A DNA stretch of 64,000 bases from Mycobacteriaceae bacterium (GTDB taxonomy: Bacteria > Actinomycetota > Actinomycetes > Mycobacteriales > Mycobacteriaceae). Location: contig JAIEPH010000006.1 in NCBI GenBank assembly GCA_019749805.1, forward strand, positions 1 to 64,000. Direction: 5' to 3'. The notes beneath the pieces are model-generated. The model saw only the letters and a program-made list of their open reading frames with translations, was not told the origin of the DNA and searched no databases. Positions 8,607 to 18,167 of this stretch are shown here, one piece after another (positions within the stretch are counted from its first letter, which is position 1; each line of letters opens with the position of its first letter). The position numbers and the translations under genes are program-made.

Positions 8607-9787
8607 TTGCTGTCCCTTTGTGCTGTTTTGACGAGGTTCGCCCCGATGATGAGCCGCTGGATCTCGCTGGTGCCCTCGTAGAGCCGCAGCAGGCGAACGT
8701 CGCGGTAGATGCGTTCGACGGGCACTTCGCGCATGTAGCCGCTTCCGCCGTGGATCTGGACCGCGAGATCGGCTACCTGGCCGACCATTTCGGTGCAGAA
8801 CAGCTTCGCCGCGGACGGCGCGATCCGACGATCTTCTCCGCTGACCCACGCCCGTGCGGTCTCCCGCACCAGTGCTCGGCCGGCCAACACGCCGGTTTGT
8901 TGATCGGCGATCATTGCCTGCACGAGCTGGAAGTTGCCGATCGGTGTGCCGCCCTGGGTGGCCGTCGCCGCGTAGGCGACGGACTCGTCGAGGGCGCGCT
9001 GCGCGGTGCCCACGGCCAGCGCGGCGATGTGGACGCGGCCACGGGCCAACGAGATCATGGCGGCCCGGTAACCGATGTCCTCACTGCCGCCGATGAGCGC
9101 GGCGGCGGACACGCGAACGTCGTCGAAGCTGACGTCCGACGTCCATGCGCCTTCCTGACCCATCTTGGTGTCCTTGGTGCCGACGACCACGCCGGGCGCG
9201 TCGGCGGGCACGAGGAACACTGCGATGCCCGCGCCGTCGTCGTCGGCCGGGCGGGTGCGCGCAAACACGATGAACAGGTTCGCGGTTGGTGCGTTGGTGA
9301 TGAAACGCTTCTGGCCGTTGATGATCCAGTCCGTGTTGTCTCCTGAGCCGTCGCGGACCGCCTTCGTCCGGAGGCCGGACGGATTCGAACCGGCGCCTGG
9401 TTCGGTCAGCGCAAATGACGCGACGACGTCGCCGGTGGCCATCGACTCGAGCCAACGCGCCTTCTGTTCGTCGGTGCCGAACCCGACGAGAACCTGCCCG
9501 GCGATGCCGTTGTTGGTGCCGAACATCGACCGCAGAGCCAGCGAGGTGTAGCCCAGCTCCATCGCGAGTTCGACGTCCTGCGCGAGGTTCAGACCGAGCC
9601 CACCCCACTCCTGCGGAATCGCGTAGCCGAACAATCCCATCTTCTTGGCGTGGTCGCGCAAGTCGTCGGGCACGCGGTCGTCGGTCAGGATCTCCTGCTC
9701 GCGCGGAACGACGGCAGTGCGTACGAAGGTGCGTGTCTGCGCCAGGATCTCCTGGAAGTCCTCGTCACTGACTTCGGACGTCGTCAT
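8603..9787 (-). CDS. Acyl-CoA dehydrogenase
   Basis: A 394-residue complete acyl-CoA dehydrogenase. FALTEPGAGSNPSGL is the flavin/substrate strand. IHGGSGYMREVPVERIYRD and LYEGTSEIQRLIIG near the C-terminus carry the canonical GTSEIQR catalytic region, so it should act alone as a homotetramer. The true start is ATG 9787, with GGAGGATCT just upstream. The much longer open frame beyond it lies antisense to the next gene. It is first gene of a two-gene minus operon with the SDR and is divergent from the SDR-thiolase operon across a 114-bp promoter region. Confidence 0.92.
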   Translation of the reverse strand: MTTSEVSDEDFQEILAQTRTFVRTAVVPREQEILTDDRVPDDLRDHAKKMGLFGYAIPQEWGGLGLNLAQDVELAMELGYTSLALRSMFGTNNGIAGQVLVGFGTDEQKARWLESMATGDVVASFALTEPGAGSNPSGLRTKAVRDGSGDNTDWIINGQKRFITNAPTANLFIVFARTRPADDDGAGIAVFLVPADAPGVVVGTKDTKMGQEGAWTSDVSFDDVRVSAAALIGGSEDIGYRAAMISLARGRVHIAALAVGTAQRALDESVAYAATATQGGTPIGNFQLVQAMIADQQTGVLAGRALVRETARAWVSGEDRRIAPSAAKLFCTEMVGQVADLAVQIHGGSGYMREVPVERIYRDVRLLRLYEGTSEIQRLIIGANLVKTAQRDSK

Positions 9788-9829
9788 CGGCAGATCCTCC
9801 TCTTCGGCAAGTGCCCCGCGGCCGCGGAA

Positions 9830-9848
9830 ATCATATATGAAATATGAT
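9830..9848. promoter_or_regulatory. AT-rich palindrome, candidate GntR operator
   Basis: ATCATAT-N5-ATATGAT, a perfect 7-bp inverted repeat, with an overlapping 10-bp palindrome TCATATATGA at 9831-9840. It is a strongly AT-rich island in GC-rich DNA and sits between the divergent operons starting at 9787 and 9902. The GntR regulator encoded at the end of the right-hand operon (13050-13727) is the obvious candidate binder. That link is inference. Confidence 0.5.
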
Positions 9849-9860
9849 GTCGGTCTGAGC

Positions 9861-9877
9861 GGGCCCCTGCTGGGCCC
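9861..9877 (+). promoter_or_regulatory. GC hairpin in the 5' leader
   Basis: GGGCCC-CTGCT-GGGCCC can fold into a 6-bp GC stem about 25 bp ahead of the start at 9902, between the palindrome and the ribosome-binding site GAAGAGGGG. It could shape the leader mRNA. No known riboswitch is recognised. Confidence 0.3.
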
Positions 9878-9901
9878 CACCAGCTGAAGAGGGGTGATCA
9901 G

Positions 9902-10642
9902 GTGTCGTTGCTGACCGGTCAGACCGCCGTCGTCACCGGAGGCGCGCAGGGCCTCGGGTACGCGATCGCGGAGCAGTTCATCGCCGAGGGTGCGCGTGTC
10001 GTGCTCGGCGATCTGGACCTCGGCGCCACCGAGGCCGCGGCGAAACAACTCGGGGGAGAGCAACATGCGCTCGCCGTCCGCTGCGATGTGACGAAGGCCG
10101 ATGAGATGGATGCGCTCGTCGCCGCCGCCACCGAACGGTTCGGTGGCCTGGACATCATGGTCAACAACGCCGGGATCACGCGCGATGCGACGCTTCGCAA
10201 GATGACCGAGGAGCAGTTCGACCAGGTGATCGCCGTCCACCTGAAAGGCACGTGGAACGGCACCAAGGCGGCGGCGGCGATCATGCGCGAGAACAAGCGC
10301 GGCGCGATCGTCAACATGTCGTCCATCTCGGGCAAGGTCGGTTTGATCGGCCAGACCAACTACTCGGCGGCCAAGGCGGGCATCGTCGGTATGACGAAAG
10401 CGGCCGCCAAGGAGCTGGCCCACCTCGGGGTGCGGGTCAACGCGATCCAGCCGGGGCTCATCAGGTCCGCGATGACCGAGGCCATGCCCCAACATATTTG
10501 GGACCAGAAGCTGGCGGAGGTACCGATGGGCCGCGCCGGCGAACCCGCCGAGGTAGCCAAGGTCGCGCTGTTTCTCGCCAGCGATCTGTCCTCGTACATG
10601 ACCGGCACCGTCCTCGAGGTCACAGGTGGGAGGCACGTATGA
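9902..10642 (+). CDS. FabG-like short-chain dehydrogenase (3-hydroxyacyl-CoA/ACP type)
   Basis: A 246-residue classical SDR with TGGAQGLG cofactor motif (about residues 12-19), NNAG at about 86, Ser in SSISGK and the catalytic Tyr/Lys in NYSAAKAG (about 150). It would oxidise a 3-hydroxyacyl-CoA to the 3-keto form or the reverse. Start is GTG 9902 after AGAGGGG. The stop overlaps the start of the thiolase (ATGA), placing it in one operon with thiolase, acyl-CoA dehydrogenase and GntR. Dehydrogenase followed by thiolase fits the last two steps of a beta-oxidation turn. Confidence 0.9.
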   Translation: MSLLTGQTAVVTGGAQGLGYAIAEQFIAEGARVVLGDLDLGATEAAAKQLGGEQHALAVRCDVTKADEMDALVAAATERFGGLDIMVNNAGITRDATLRKMTEEQFDQVIAVHLKGTWNGTKAAAAIMRENKRGAIVNMSSISGKVGLIGQTNYSAAKAGIVGMTKAAAKELAHLGVRVNAIQPGLIRSAMTEAMPQHIWDQKLAEVPMGRAGEPAEVAKVALFLASDLSSYMTGTVLEVTGGRHV

Positions 10643-11856
10643 GTCGAGACGCTGTGATCTGCGAGCCAGTTCGTACGCCGATCGGCCGCTACGGCGGGAT
10701 GTTCAAATCGCTGACCGCGGTTGACCTCGGTGTCACGGCGCTCACCGGGCTGCTCGAACGCACCGGGATCGATCCCGCCGCAGTGCAAGACGTCATCCTC
10801 GGGCACTGCTATCCGAGCAGCGAGGCGCCCGCGATCGGCCGCGTGGTCGCGCTGGATGCCGGTCTGCCGGTGACGGTGCCGGGTATGCAGGTCGACCGCA
10901 GATGCGGCTCGGGTTTGCAGGCGGTGATCCAGGCGTGCCTGCAGGTTGCCAACGGCGATAACGACCTCGTCGTCGCGGGCGGTGCCGAGAGCATGAGCAA
11001 TGTCACCTTCTATTCGACCGACATGCGTTGGGGCGGAGCCCGATCCGGTGTCCAGGTGCACGACGCGCTGGCACGCGGACGTACCACCGCCGGCGGCAAG
11101 CACTACCCGGTCCACGGCGGCATGCTGGAGACCGCGGAGAACCTCCGCAAGCAGTACTCGATCTCCCGGCAGGAGCAGGACGAGCTCGCGGTGACATCGC
11201 ACCGGCGGGCGGTCGCCGCGCAGAAAGACGGGATCTTCGCCGAGGAGATCATCCCCGTCACCGTCTCGACCCGTCAGGGTGAGGAAGTGATCGACATCGA
11301 CGAGCACCCCCGCGCCGACACCACGGTGGAGTCACTGGCGAAGCTGAAACCTGTTCTGCTGAAAAGTGATCCCGATGCAACCGTCACGGCGGGCAATGCC
11401 AGCGGACAGAACGACGCGGCATCGATGTGTATCGTGACCACGCCCGAGAAGGCCGCCGAGCTCGGACTGACGCCGCTGGTGCGAATGGTGTCGTGGGGAT
11501 CGGCGGGAGTGCCCCCCAACATCATGGGCATCGGGCCCGTCCCAGCGACCGAAGTGGCGCTCGCCAAGGCGGGGCTGTCGCTCAGCGATATCGACCTGAT
11601 CGAACTCAACGAGGCGTTCGCTGCACAGGCGCTCGCGGTGATGCGGGCGTGGGAATTCACCGCCGCTGATCACGACCGGACGAACATCCACGGTTCGGGT
11701 ATCTCGCTGGGCCACCCGGTCGGTGCGACCGGCGGACGAATGCTGGCGACACTCGCACGCGAGTTGAACCGCCGCGGGGCGCGGTTCGGGTTGGAAACGA
11801 TGTGCATCGGCGGCGGACAGGGTCTGGCCGCGGTTTTCGAGAGGGTGGGCGCATGA
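10639..11856 (+). CDS. Acetyl-CoA acetyltransferase (thiolase)
   Basis: A 405-residue thiolase. All catalytic parts are present: nucleophile Cys in [11 protein letters not shown] (about residue 90), [19 protein letters not shown] with the catalytic His, and the C-terminal CIGGGQG Cys loop. It cleaves 3-ketoacyl-CoA with CoA. ATG 10639 overlaps the preceding SDR stop and its own stop overlaps the next gene start (both ATGA). The longer open frame upstream of 10639 lies inside the SDR and is not the start. Confidence 0.94.
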   Translation: MSRDAVICEPVRTPIGRYGGMFKSLTAVDLGVTALTGLLERTGIDPAAVQDVILGHCYPSSEAPAIGRVVALDAGLPVTVPGMQVDRRCGSGLQAVIQACLQVANGDNDLVVAGGAESMSNVTFYSTDMRWGGARSGVQVHDALARGRTTAGGKHYPVHGGMLETAENLRKQYSISRQEQDELAVTSHRRAVAAQKDGIFAEEIIPVTVSTRQGEEVIDIDEHPRADTTVESLAKLKPVLLKSDPDATVTAGNASGQNDAASMCIVTTPEKAAELGLTPLVRMVSWGSAGVPPNIMGIGPVPATEVALAKAGLSLSDIDLIELNEAFAAQALAVMRAWEFTAADHDRTNIHGSGISLGHPVGATGGRMLATLARELNRRGARFGLETMCIGGGQGLAAVFERVGA

Positions 11857-13046
11857 CCAAGCTTGCTCAGACGCTGGGCCTGACCGAATTCCAGACTGAG
11901 ATCGTCGCCACCGTACGGCAATTCGTCGACAAGGAGATCATTCCCGCCGCGCAGGCACTCGAGCACGCAGACACCTACCCGCAGGCCATCGTGGACCAGA
12001 TGCGGGAGATGGGGCTGTTCGGGTTGATGATTCCCGAGGAGTACGGCGGGCTCGGTGAGTCGCTGCTGACCTACGCGTTGTGCGTCGAGGAGCTTGCCCG
12101 CGGCTGGATGAGTGTCTCCGGCGTCATCAACACCCACTTCATCGTGGCGTACATGATCCGCCAGCACGGCACCGATGCGCAGAAGCAGCACTACCTGCCG
12201 CGGATGGCCACCGGCGAATCCCGCGGCGCGTTCTCGATGTCCGAACCCGAGCTCGGGTCCGATGTCGCAGCGATCCGCACCCGGGGCAACCGCAACGACG
12301 ACGGCACGTACACGATCGACGGTCAGAAGATGTGGCTGACCAACGGCGGTAGCTCCACTCTGGTGGCGGCACTGGTGCGCACCGATGAGGGAGCGGACAA
12401 ACCGCACCGCAACCTGACCGCGTTCCTAGTCGAAAAGCCGACGGGCTTCGGCGAAGTCGCTCCGGGACTGACGATTCCGGGAAAGATCGACAAGCTGGGC
12501 TACAAGGGGATCGACACCACCGAGCTGATCTTCGACGGGTACGTCGCGCAGGCGGGCGACATCCTCGGTGAAGCCCCCGGGCAGGGTTTCTTCCAGATGA
12601 TGGACGGCATCGAGGTGGGCCGTGTCAACGTGTCTGCCAGGGCGTGCGGGGTGGGGATCCGCGCGTTCGAGCTCGCCGTCAAGTACGCGCAGCAGCGGCA
12701 GACGTTCGGCAAGCCGATCGCAGAACACCAGGCCATCGCGTTCCAGTTGGCCGAGATGGCGACCAAGGTCGAGGCGGCGCACCTGATGATGGTCAACGCC
12801 GCGAGGCTGAAGGATTCCGGCGAACGCAACGACGTCGCGGCGGGAATGGCGAAATACCTTGCGAGCGAGTTCTGCTCGGAAGTCACCCAGCAGAGCTTCC
12901 GGATCCACGGCGGCTACGGCTACTCCAAGGAATACGAGATCGAGCGCCTGATGCGCGACGCGCCATTTCTGCTGATCGGCGAGGGGACCAGCGAAATCCA
13001 GAAGAACATCATCAGCAAGCGACTGCTCGCCGACTATCGGATCTGA
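11853..13046 (+). CDS. Acyl-CoA dehydrogenase
   Basis: A 397-residue complete acyl-CoA dehydrogenase. FSMSEPELGSDVAAI marks the substrate strand. The C-terminal IHGGYGYSKEYEIERLMRD and IGEGTSEIQKNIIS give a canonical catalytic Glu segment. It is coupled by ATGA to the thiolase and followed 3 bp later by the GntR gene. A dehydrogenase, SDR and thiolase in one operon cover most of a beta-oxidation cycle. The hydratase step would come from a crotonase or the MaoC gene nearby. Confidence 0.93.
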   Translation: MTKLAQTLGLTEFQTEIVATVRQFVDKEIIPAAQALEHADTYPQAIVDQMREMGLFGLMIPEEYGGLGESLLTYALCVEELARGWMSVSGVINTHFIVAYMIRQHGTDAQKQHYLPRMATGESRGAFSMSEPELGSDVAAIRTRGNRNDDGTYTIDGQKMWLTNGGSSTLVAALVRTDEGADKPHRNLTAFLVEKPTGFGEVAPGLTIPGKIDKLGYKGIDTTELIFDGYVAQAGDILGEAPGQGFFQMMDGIEVGRVNVSARACGVGIRAFELAVKYAQQRQTFGKPIAEHQAIAFQLAEMATKVEAAHLMMVNAARLKDSGERNDVAAGMAKYLASEFCSEVTQQSFRIHGGYGYSKEYEIERLMRDAPFLLIGEGTSEIQKNIISKRLLADYRI

Positions 13047-13049
13047 TCC

Positions 13050-13727
13050 GTGTCCGTTCCCGAGGTTCCCCACGCGCTGGCCAGGACTCAACTGGCCGAA
13101 GACGTCGCGCGCATCGTGCGTAAGCGGATCTTCGACGGTACCTATGCCGCAGGGACCTACGTGCGACTGGACCAACTTGCGGCGGATCTCGGCGTCAGTG
13201 TCACCCCGGTGCGCGAGGCGCTGTTCGAATTGAAGGCCGAGGGCCTACTAGCCCAACAGCCGCACCGCGGCTTCGTGGTGCTGCCGGTGACCGGTCGGGA
13301 CCTCACCGACGTGTCCGACGTGCAGGCCTATATCGGGGGTGAACTCGCCGCGCGGGCAGCAACCAACATCACCGACGACCAATTACGTGCACTTCAGCTG
13401 GTCCAGTCCGATCTGGAAGACGCGTACGCCGCCGATGACGACGAACGCGCGGTGCGGCTCAACCACGAGTTCCATCGTGCGATCAACGTCGCCTCGGATT
13501 CACCGAAACTCGCCCAGCTGATGTCGCAGATCACCCGCTACGCGCCCGAATCGGTGTTCCCGATCATCGCGGGCTGGCCGGAGAAGTCGAACAAGCACCA
13601 TCGCCGGTTGCTGGTCGCGTTGGAGAAGCGCGACGAGAACCTCGCTCGCACAGCGATGTCCGAGCATCTGGCGGCCGGGGCCAAGCCGCTGATCGAGCAC
13701 CTCACGTCGCGCGGTGTGGTCCGGTAG
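13050..13727 (+). CDS. GntR-family transcriptional regulator (FadR/FCD subfamily)
   Basis: A 225-residue regulator. The winged helix is at about residues 10-75, with YVRLDQLAADLGVSVTPVRE as the helix-turn-helix, followed by an all-helical FCD ligand domain containing the metal-type residues HEFH and HH motifs. It ends the SDR-thiolase-dehydrogenase operon, so it probably controls that operon and the divergent one in response to an acyl-CoA or acid. The palindrome at 9830-9848 is the likely operator. Its last 26 bp overlap the convergent ligase gene. Confidence 0.9.
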   Translation: MSVPEVPHALARTQLAEDVARIVRKRIFDGTYAAGTYVRLDQLAADLGVSVTPVREALFELKAEGLLAQQPHRGFVVLPVTGRDLTDVSDVQAYIGGELAARAATNITDDQLRALQLVQSDLEDAYAADDDERAVRLNHEFHRAINVASDSPKLAQLMSQITRYAPESVFPIIAGWPEKSNKHHRRLLVALEKRDENLARTAMSEHLAAGAKPLIEHLTSRGVVR

Positions 13728-15210
13728 CCTCGCGCAGTAGCTCGCGCAGTTGGGGCACATCGACCTTGCCCGTCGCCTTGCGGGGAACCGCGTCGTCGGA
13801 GTCGACGGCCAGCCACACCGAGGGAACCTTGAAGGCGCTCAGCCGCTGGCGCGCTGCGTCACGGAGTGCTTCGGCAGCCAGTCGGGAGATCACGACCGCG
13901 CCGACGGCGCCGTCTACCTCCGTGACGAACGCTCCGCCCACCCCGTCGATCGTGCGCAGCGCATCCTCGACCTCGCTGGGGTACACGGTCGCGCCGCTGA
14001 CCTTGAACATGTCGTCGGAGCGACCGTGGTAGAACATGAAGCCGGCGTCGTCGAGGTGCCCGAGATCGCCGGTGGGGTAGAAGCCGTCAGCGGTGAACAG
14101 CTCATGGTGACTGCGGCGACAGATGCCTCGCATCATGTGAGGTCCGCGGAGCTGGATCATCCCGATAGTGCCGCGGGGGACGGGCGTGCCGTCGTCCGGG
14201 TCGACGATCCGAACCTCCATGCCGTCGAACGGTTTTCCGCAGCTGCCCCACGCCGATCGCGGCATGTCGGTATCGGCGGGATAGCCGCAGTATGGGCCGA
14301 ACGATTCGGTCATCCCGAACAGCTTCGCCCTGGCGCCGGGTTCGGCTCGCTGATCGGCGGGTAGCAACGCCTCGAGGCTACCGGGACGCAGCGACGACAG
14401 ATCGGCTGCCACTGCATCAGTATGGCGTGCCAGCGCCGCTGCTTGATCCGGCCACCCGCGGAACAAGGTGACGCGTTCGCGCTCGAGCAGCCGCAACGTG
14501 GTCTCGGGCCGGGGGATCTGCTCGGTTACCAGCGTGGCGCCGGCGAGCAGTGCCGACAGCACACCACTGCCGAATCCGCCGACCCAGAAGAAGGGCATCG
14601 GGAGATACAGCCTGGTGTCGGCATCGATGCAGCGGGCCGCCAGGCCTGATCGCACCGCGCCCAGCGCGTTGCCGTGCGAGTGGATGACACCTTTGGGTGG
14701 GCCACTGCTGCCTGATGTGAACATTATCGCCAGTGTGTCGCTGGGCGTGACGGTTTCGGCGACCGCATCAACAGGTGCATTGTCGGTGGGGCGTGGAAGC
14801 CGGTCGGCCGTCCATACCTTGCGGAGTGCGGGGAGATCCACCCGATACGGCTCGAGGTCGTCGAGGTAACGGTGGCCGCGGAATTCTTTCACGGTGATCA
14901 GGCACTGGACGGAGGCCGCGCGCAGCGCGGCGGCGAGCTCGGGCGGTTGCAGCAGCGTGCTCAGCGGCACCAGCACCGCGCCGATTCGGGTGAGTGCCAC
15001 AGCGATCTGCACCCACTGTGCACAGTTCGGCATGATCAGCCCCACCCGTGCGCCCTTGGCGACACCGGTGGCGATGAACGCGGCGGCCAGGTCCCGGCTT
15101 GTGGCGTCGAGTTCGGCGTACGTGAGCCGGGCATCGGGGTCGATGACCATCGGCTTGCCCGCGTGGTCGGCGGCTCGAAGTCGCACCAGCTGGTCAATCG
15201 TGTCAGGCAT
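13702..15210 (-). CDS. Acyl-CoA synthetase (ANL superfamily), third ligase of tandem set
   Basis: A 502-residue adenylate-forming ligase. The P-loop-like FTSGSSGPPKGVIHSHGN lies at about residues 165-180, the A8 region YPTGDLGHLDDAGFMFYHGR at about 385-405, and the catalytic Lys in RKATGKVDV near the C-terminus. It activates a carboxylic acid through an acyl-AMP to acyl-CoA. It overlaps the upstream ligase by 8 bp and is the last gene of a six-gene operon of three crotonases and three ligases. The 3' end overlaps the convergent GntR gene. Confidence 0.9.
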   Translation of the reverse strand: MPDTIDQLVRLRAADHAGKPMVIDPDARLTYAELDATSRDLAAAFIATGVAKGARVGLIMPNCAQWVQIAVALTRIGAVLVPLSTLLQPPELAAALRAASVQCLITVKEFRGHRYLDDLEPYRVDLPALRKVWTADRLPRPTDNAPVDAVAETVTPSDTLAIMFTSGSSGPPKGVIHSHGNALGAVRSGLAARCIDADTRLYLPMPFFWVGGFGSGVLSALLAGATLVTEQIPRPETTLRLLERERVTLFRGWPDQAAALARHTDAVAADLSSLRPGSLEALLPADQRAEPGARAKLFGMTESFGPYCGYPADTDMPRSAWGSCGKPFDGMEVRIVDPDDGTPVPRGTIGMIQLRGPHMMRGICRRSHHELFTADGFYPTGDLGHLDDAGFMFYHGRSDDMFKVSGATVYPSEVEDALRTIDGVGGAFVTEVDGAVGAVVISRLAAEALRDAARQRLSAFKVPSVWLAVDSDDAVPRKATGKVDVPQLRELLREATGPHRAT

Positions 15211-16714
15211 CGAACACCTTTGTGAGACGGGGCATGTCGATTTTTCCGCTGGACATCACCGGAATCTCTGCGGCGGGCACCGCAGCGAAGCGCCTCGGAA
15301 TCTTGTACGACGACAGCTCGCTCTTCAGGCTTTCACGCAGCTCGTCCTCGTCGAATTCGGCACCTTCGTCCAGCGCAACGACCGCGGCCACGACCTGTCC
15401 GCGCTCCGGATCGGGTAGTCCGACGACGTGCGCCGCGAATCCGGCGACCTTGGCGATCGCCTTTTCCACCTCGGCGGGCGCGACGTTGGCGCCCGCGGTC
15501 TTGATCATTGCGCCGCGTCGGCCGATGAAGTACACGAAGCCGTCGGCATCGGTGCGGACGAGATCGCCTGTGTGGAACCAGCCGTCGGCGTCGAAGCACT
15601 CTTCACGGCTGAGCTTGTAATAGCGTTGCATCATGAATGGCCCGCGGACGCACAGTTCGCCCATCTCCCCGGCATCGACAGGTTCGCCGGTGTCGTCGAC
15701 GACTTTGGTGCCGAATCCCGGTGCCGGCCGGCCGAACGACCCACGCCGATGTTCGGGCTGGTCGAATTCGTCCTCGCTGAGCGTGATGACGCTTCCGGTC
15801 TCGGTCATCCCGAGCATCGTGTGCCGCAGCTCGGGGTCCGCCGGCCGCACATCGGGGGCCATGATCGGGTACAGGTTGCCGCGGCGCATGGACGACAGAT
15901 CTCGCGTCGGGAGGCTGGGATGACTGGCCAGCGCGGTGATTCCGCCCACGAAACCATTGGTAATGGTGGGTTTTTCGGCTTCTAGCAAGTCGAGGGTTTC
16001 GCCCGGGTCGAGGGCGTTGGAGCACACGAGCGTGGCGCCGGCGAGCATTACGGCCAGAATCGAGAATGCGATGCCACCGATCCAGAAGAACGGTGAGTTG
16101 CAGAACAATTTGTCTGTCGCGCCCAACCCGCGTATCTCGTTGAGCACCCGTTGATGGTCGAGCAGCGACGCATGCGTGTGCATGACACCCTTCGGTGCGC
16201 TCGTCGAACCCGACGTGTAGACGACTGCCAGCGTGTCCGAGGCGTCGACGTCGTCCTCCATCGCCTCCAGCAGTTCCGAGTCGACGGCCACTGGCGGCGC
16301 GGAATCGAAGAACGTGTGCTGTAGCAGCGGCATACCGGCCCGATCGATCTGGGCCAATCTCTCGCGGTAGTCGTGACCGCGGTATGAAGCAGTGGCGAGC
16401 AGGATCTGGACGTCGGCGTGGGCGAGCTGCGTCGCCATCTCGGGAGCGGTGGCGAACGTCGAGAAGGGGATCACGACGGCGCCGATGCGGGCTGCGGCCA
16501 GCATTGCCACGATGAAGTCCGGCCCGTTCGGGTACAGCACTCCGACGTGAGTGCCCTTACCTGCGCCGAGCGTGATCAGCCCGCATGCCAACTTCGTCGA
16601 GCGGTGATGGGCCTCGGCGTAGCTGAGTCGGTCGCTGTCGCATATCAGCAGCGGATGGTCGCCCCGGCGGCGCACTTGTTCGCGCAGCACTGCGGCGACG
16701 GTGTTGTCAGGCAT
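15203..16714 (-). CDS. Acyl-CoA synthetase (ANL superfamily), second ligase of tandem set
   Basis: A 503-residue ligase with YTSGSTSAPKGVMHTHAS (about residues 160-177), the motif FHTGDLVRTDADGFVYFIGR, and the C-terminal catalytic Lys in MSSGKIDMPRL. It is clearly homologous to the downstream ligase (both begin MPDxT and share HTHxS after the P-loop) but diverged, so it may accept a different acid. The overlaps of 8 bp on each side show tight operon packing. Confidence 0.9.
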   Translation of the reverse strand: MPDNTVAAVLREQVRRRGDHPLLICDSDRLSYAEAHHRSTKLACGLITLGAGKGTHVGVLYPNGPDFIVAMLAAARIGAVVIPFSTFATAPEMATQLAHADVQILLATASYRGHDYRERLAQIDRAGMPLLQHTFFDSAPPVAVDSELLEAMEDDVDASDTLAVVYTSGSTSAPKGVMHTHASLLDHQRVLNEIRGLGATDKLFCNSPFFWIGGIAFSILAVMLAGATLVCSNALDPGETLDLLEAEKPTITNGFVGGITALASHPSLPTRDLSSMRRGNLYPIMAPDVRPADPELRHTMLGMTETGSVITLSEDEFDQPEHRRGSFGRPAPGFGTKVVDDTGEPVDAGEMGELCVRGPFMMQRYYKLSREECFDADGWFHTGDLVRTDADGFVYFIGRRGAMIKTAGANVAPAEVEKAIAKVAGFAAHVVGLPDPERGQVVAAVVALDEGAEFDEDELRESLKSELSSYKIPRRFAAVPAAEIPVMSSGKIDMPRLTKVFDA

Positions 16715-18167
16715 GGTCGACGGCGTCGAAGTGTCCGCGGACGGCGGTCAGGTCGGCCTTGCCCGACGGTGTTCTGGGGATCTGTTCGACGATCGCGATG
16801 TCGGTGGGAATCTCGTAGCGTGCCAACCGCGTTCGCAGGTGGTCCAGTAGCGTCGCCACCCCGACAGTCTCGCGCAGTTCGACCATCGCCACCGGTGTCT
16901 CGCCGAGCCGCTGATCGGGTAGTCCGACCACCGCCGCACCCTGCACGGCCGGATGGCTCTCCAACGCGGTGCGCACGTCATCGGGCATCACCTTGAAGCC
17001 GCCGCGGATGATCGCCTGGTCGGCGCGGCCGAGGATCCACAGAAACCCGTCCGCGTCGATGCGTGCCATGTCCGTGGTCCGCATCCAGTCTCCGGTCGGC
17101 CCGAGCTGACCGGGCCGCACCTCGAGCAGCCCTGGCTGATTGTCGGTGACAGGCGTGCCGTTGTCGTCGACGACACGCAGTTGTGCGCCGAGCGTGGCCC
17201 TGCCGACGCTGCCACGCTTGGTGTCCCAGTACTTTTGGTAGTCACGTAGTGACCAGCCGGCGACCCCCCCGCCGAACTCCGTTGCGGCGTAGGACGTCAG
17301 GACCGGAATGCCGAACTTATCGGTGAACGCGTCGGCATCCTCTGCGGACAACGGCGCGGTACCCGAGGTGACCGCGCGGATGCTGTGCAGGTCGTCGCGG
17401 GTCAAGTCGGAATGAAGCACGGTGCGTAGGGCCGCGGGAACCAGCGATACCGCCTGCGGGCGGTGTCGGCGGACCGCATCGACCCACCGGTCGAGCTCGA
17501 AGCGATCCAGCAGTGCGAATGACCGTGCTTCGCACACGCATTGGAGTACTCGGAACACGCCGCCGATGTGCACCAGCGGGGCATTGACGATAGCCACGCC
17601 GCGTCGCGGTTCGGTCGGTGAGGGCGCGGCGTCGAAGTCGGTGCCGATCACGCTGCGGGCCAGCATGTCGTAGGTGAGATCGATGCGCTTCGGCGGACCC
17701 GTCGTGCCACTGGTCAGCATCCGTACCGCGACGCCGGCGCGGCCGGCATCGCCGGCCGGCTCGTCCGCCGCGGTCACGGCAGGCGCGTCCGTGAGCCCGG
17801 CGATCGCCACGGCCGTGGTGTGCGTCGCCGGTGCGACCAGCGTCGACAGATCTTTGTCCGTACCGATGATCATTGGGAGGCGCAGTGATGCGACGTCAGC
17901 TCGGATGCGATCGTCGCCGCGCGCGGGATTGATGACCACGACGGTCCCGCCGCCCGTCAGCACGCCGAGGAACGCGGCGACGTGAGAAGCTGTGTTACGC
18001 AATAGGATTCCGACCTGACGCCCGGCGTCATCGAGCGCCTCGATGCGACGCGCCAACGTGGCGATCTCACCCCACGTCAGCCATTCGGCGTCGTACTCGA
18101 TCGCGGGACCCTCAGGCCGCAGATCCAGTACATCGCTGATGCGCCGGCTGAGCGGATGTGCGGCCAT
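16707..18167 (-). CDS. Acyl-CoA synthetase-like ligase (ANL superfamily), first of tandem set
   Basis: A 486-residue adenylate-forming enzyme. The P-loop reads LTSGTTGPPKRIDLTY: the Lys is kept but the following Gly is Arg, unusual for the family. It has YAATEFGGGV, a TTDMARIDADGFLWILGR hinge and the catalytic Lys in RTPSGKADL. The start is ATG 18167, which shares one base with the stop of the crotonase upstream. A longer upstream open frame is antisense noise. It is the most diverged of the three ligases, and substrate and full activity are uncertain. Confidence 0.86.
   Translation of the reverse strand: MAAHPLSRRISDVLDLRPEGPAIEYDAEWLTWGEIATLARRIEALDDAGRQVGILLRNTASHVAAFLGVLTGGGTVVVINPARGDDRIRADVASLRLPMIIGTDKDLSTLVAPATHTTAVAIAGLTDAPAVTAADEPAGDAGRAGVAVRMLTSGTTGPPKRIDLTYDMLARSVIGTDFDAAPSPTEPRRGVAIVNAPLVHIGGVFRVLQCVCEARSFALLDRFELDRWVDAVRRHRPQAVSLVPAALRTVLHSDLTRDDLHSIRAVTSGTAPLSAEDADAFTDKFGIPVLTSYAATEFGGGVAGWSLRDYQKYWDTKRGSVGRATLGAQLRVVDDNGTPVTDNQPGLLEVRPGQLGPTGDWMRTTDMARIDADGFLWILGRADQAIIRGGFKVMPDDVRTALESHPAVQGAAVVGLPDQRLGETPVAMVELRETVGVATLLDHLRTRLARYEIPTDIAIVEQIPRTPSGKADLTAVRGHFDAVDHA

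Noticed and set aside
9788..10636. N-terminal extension of the acyl-CoA dehydrogenase at 8603-9787
   Set aside because: The extension lies antisense to the SDR at 9902 and crosses the promoter palindrome. ATG 9787 has a good ribosome-binding site and gives the family N-terminus.
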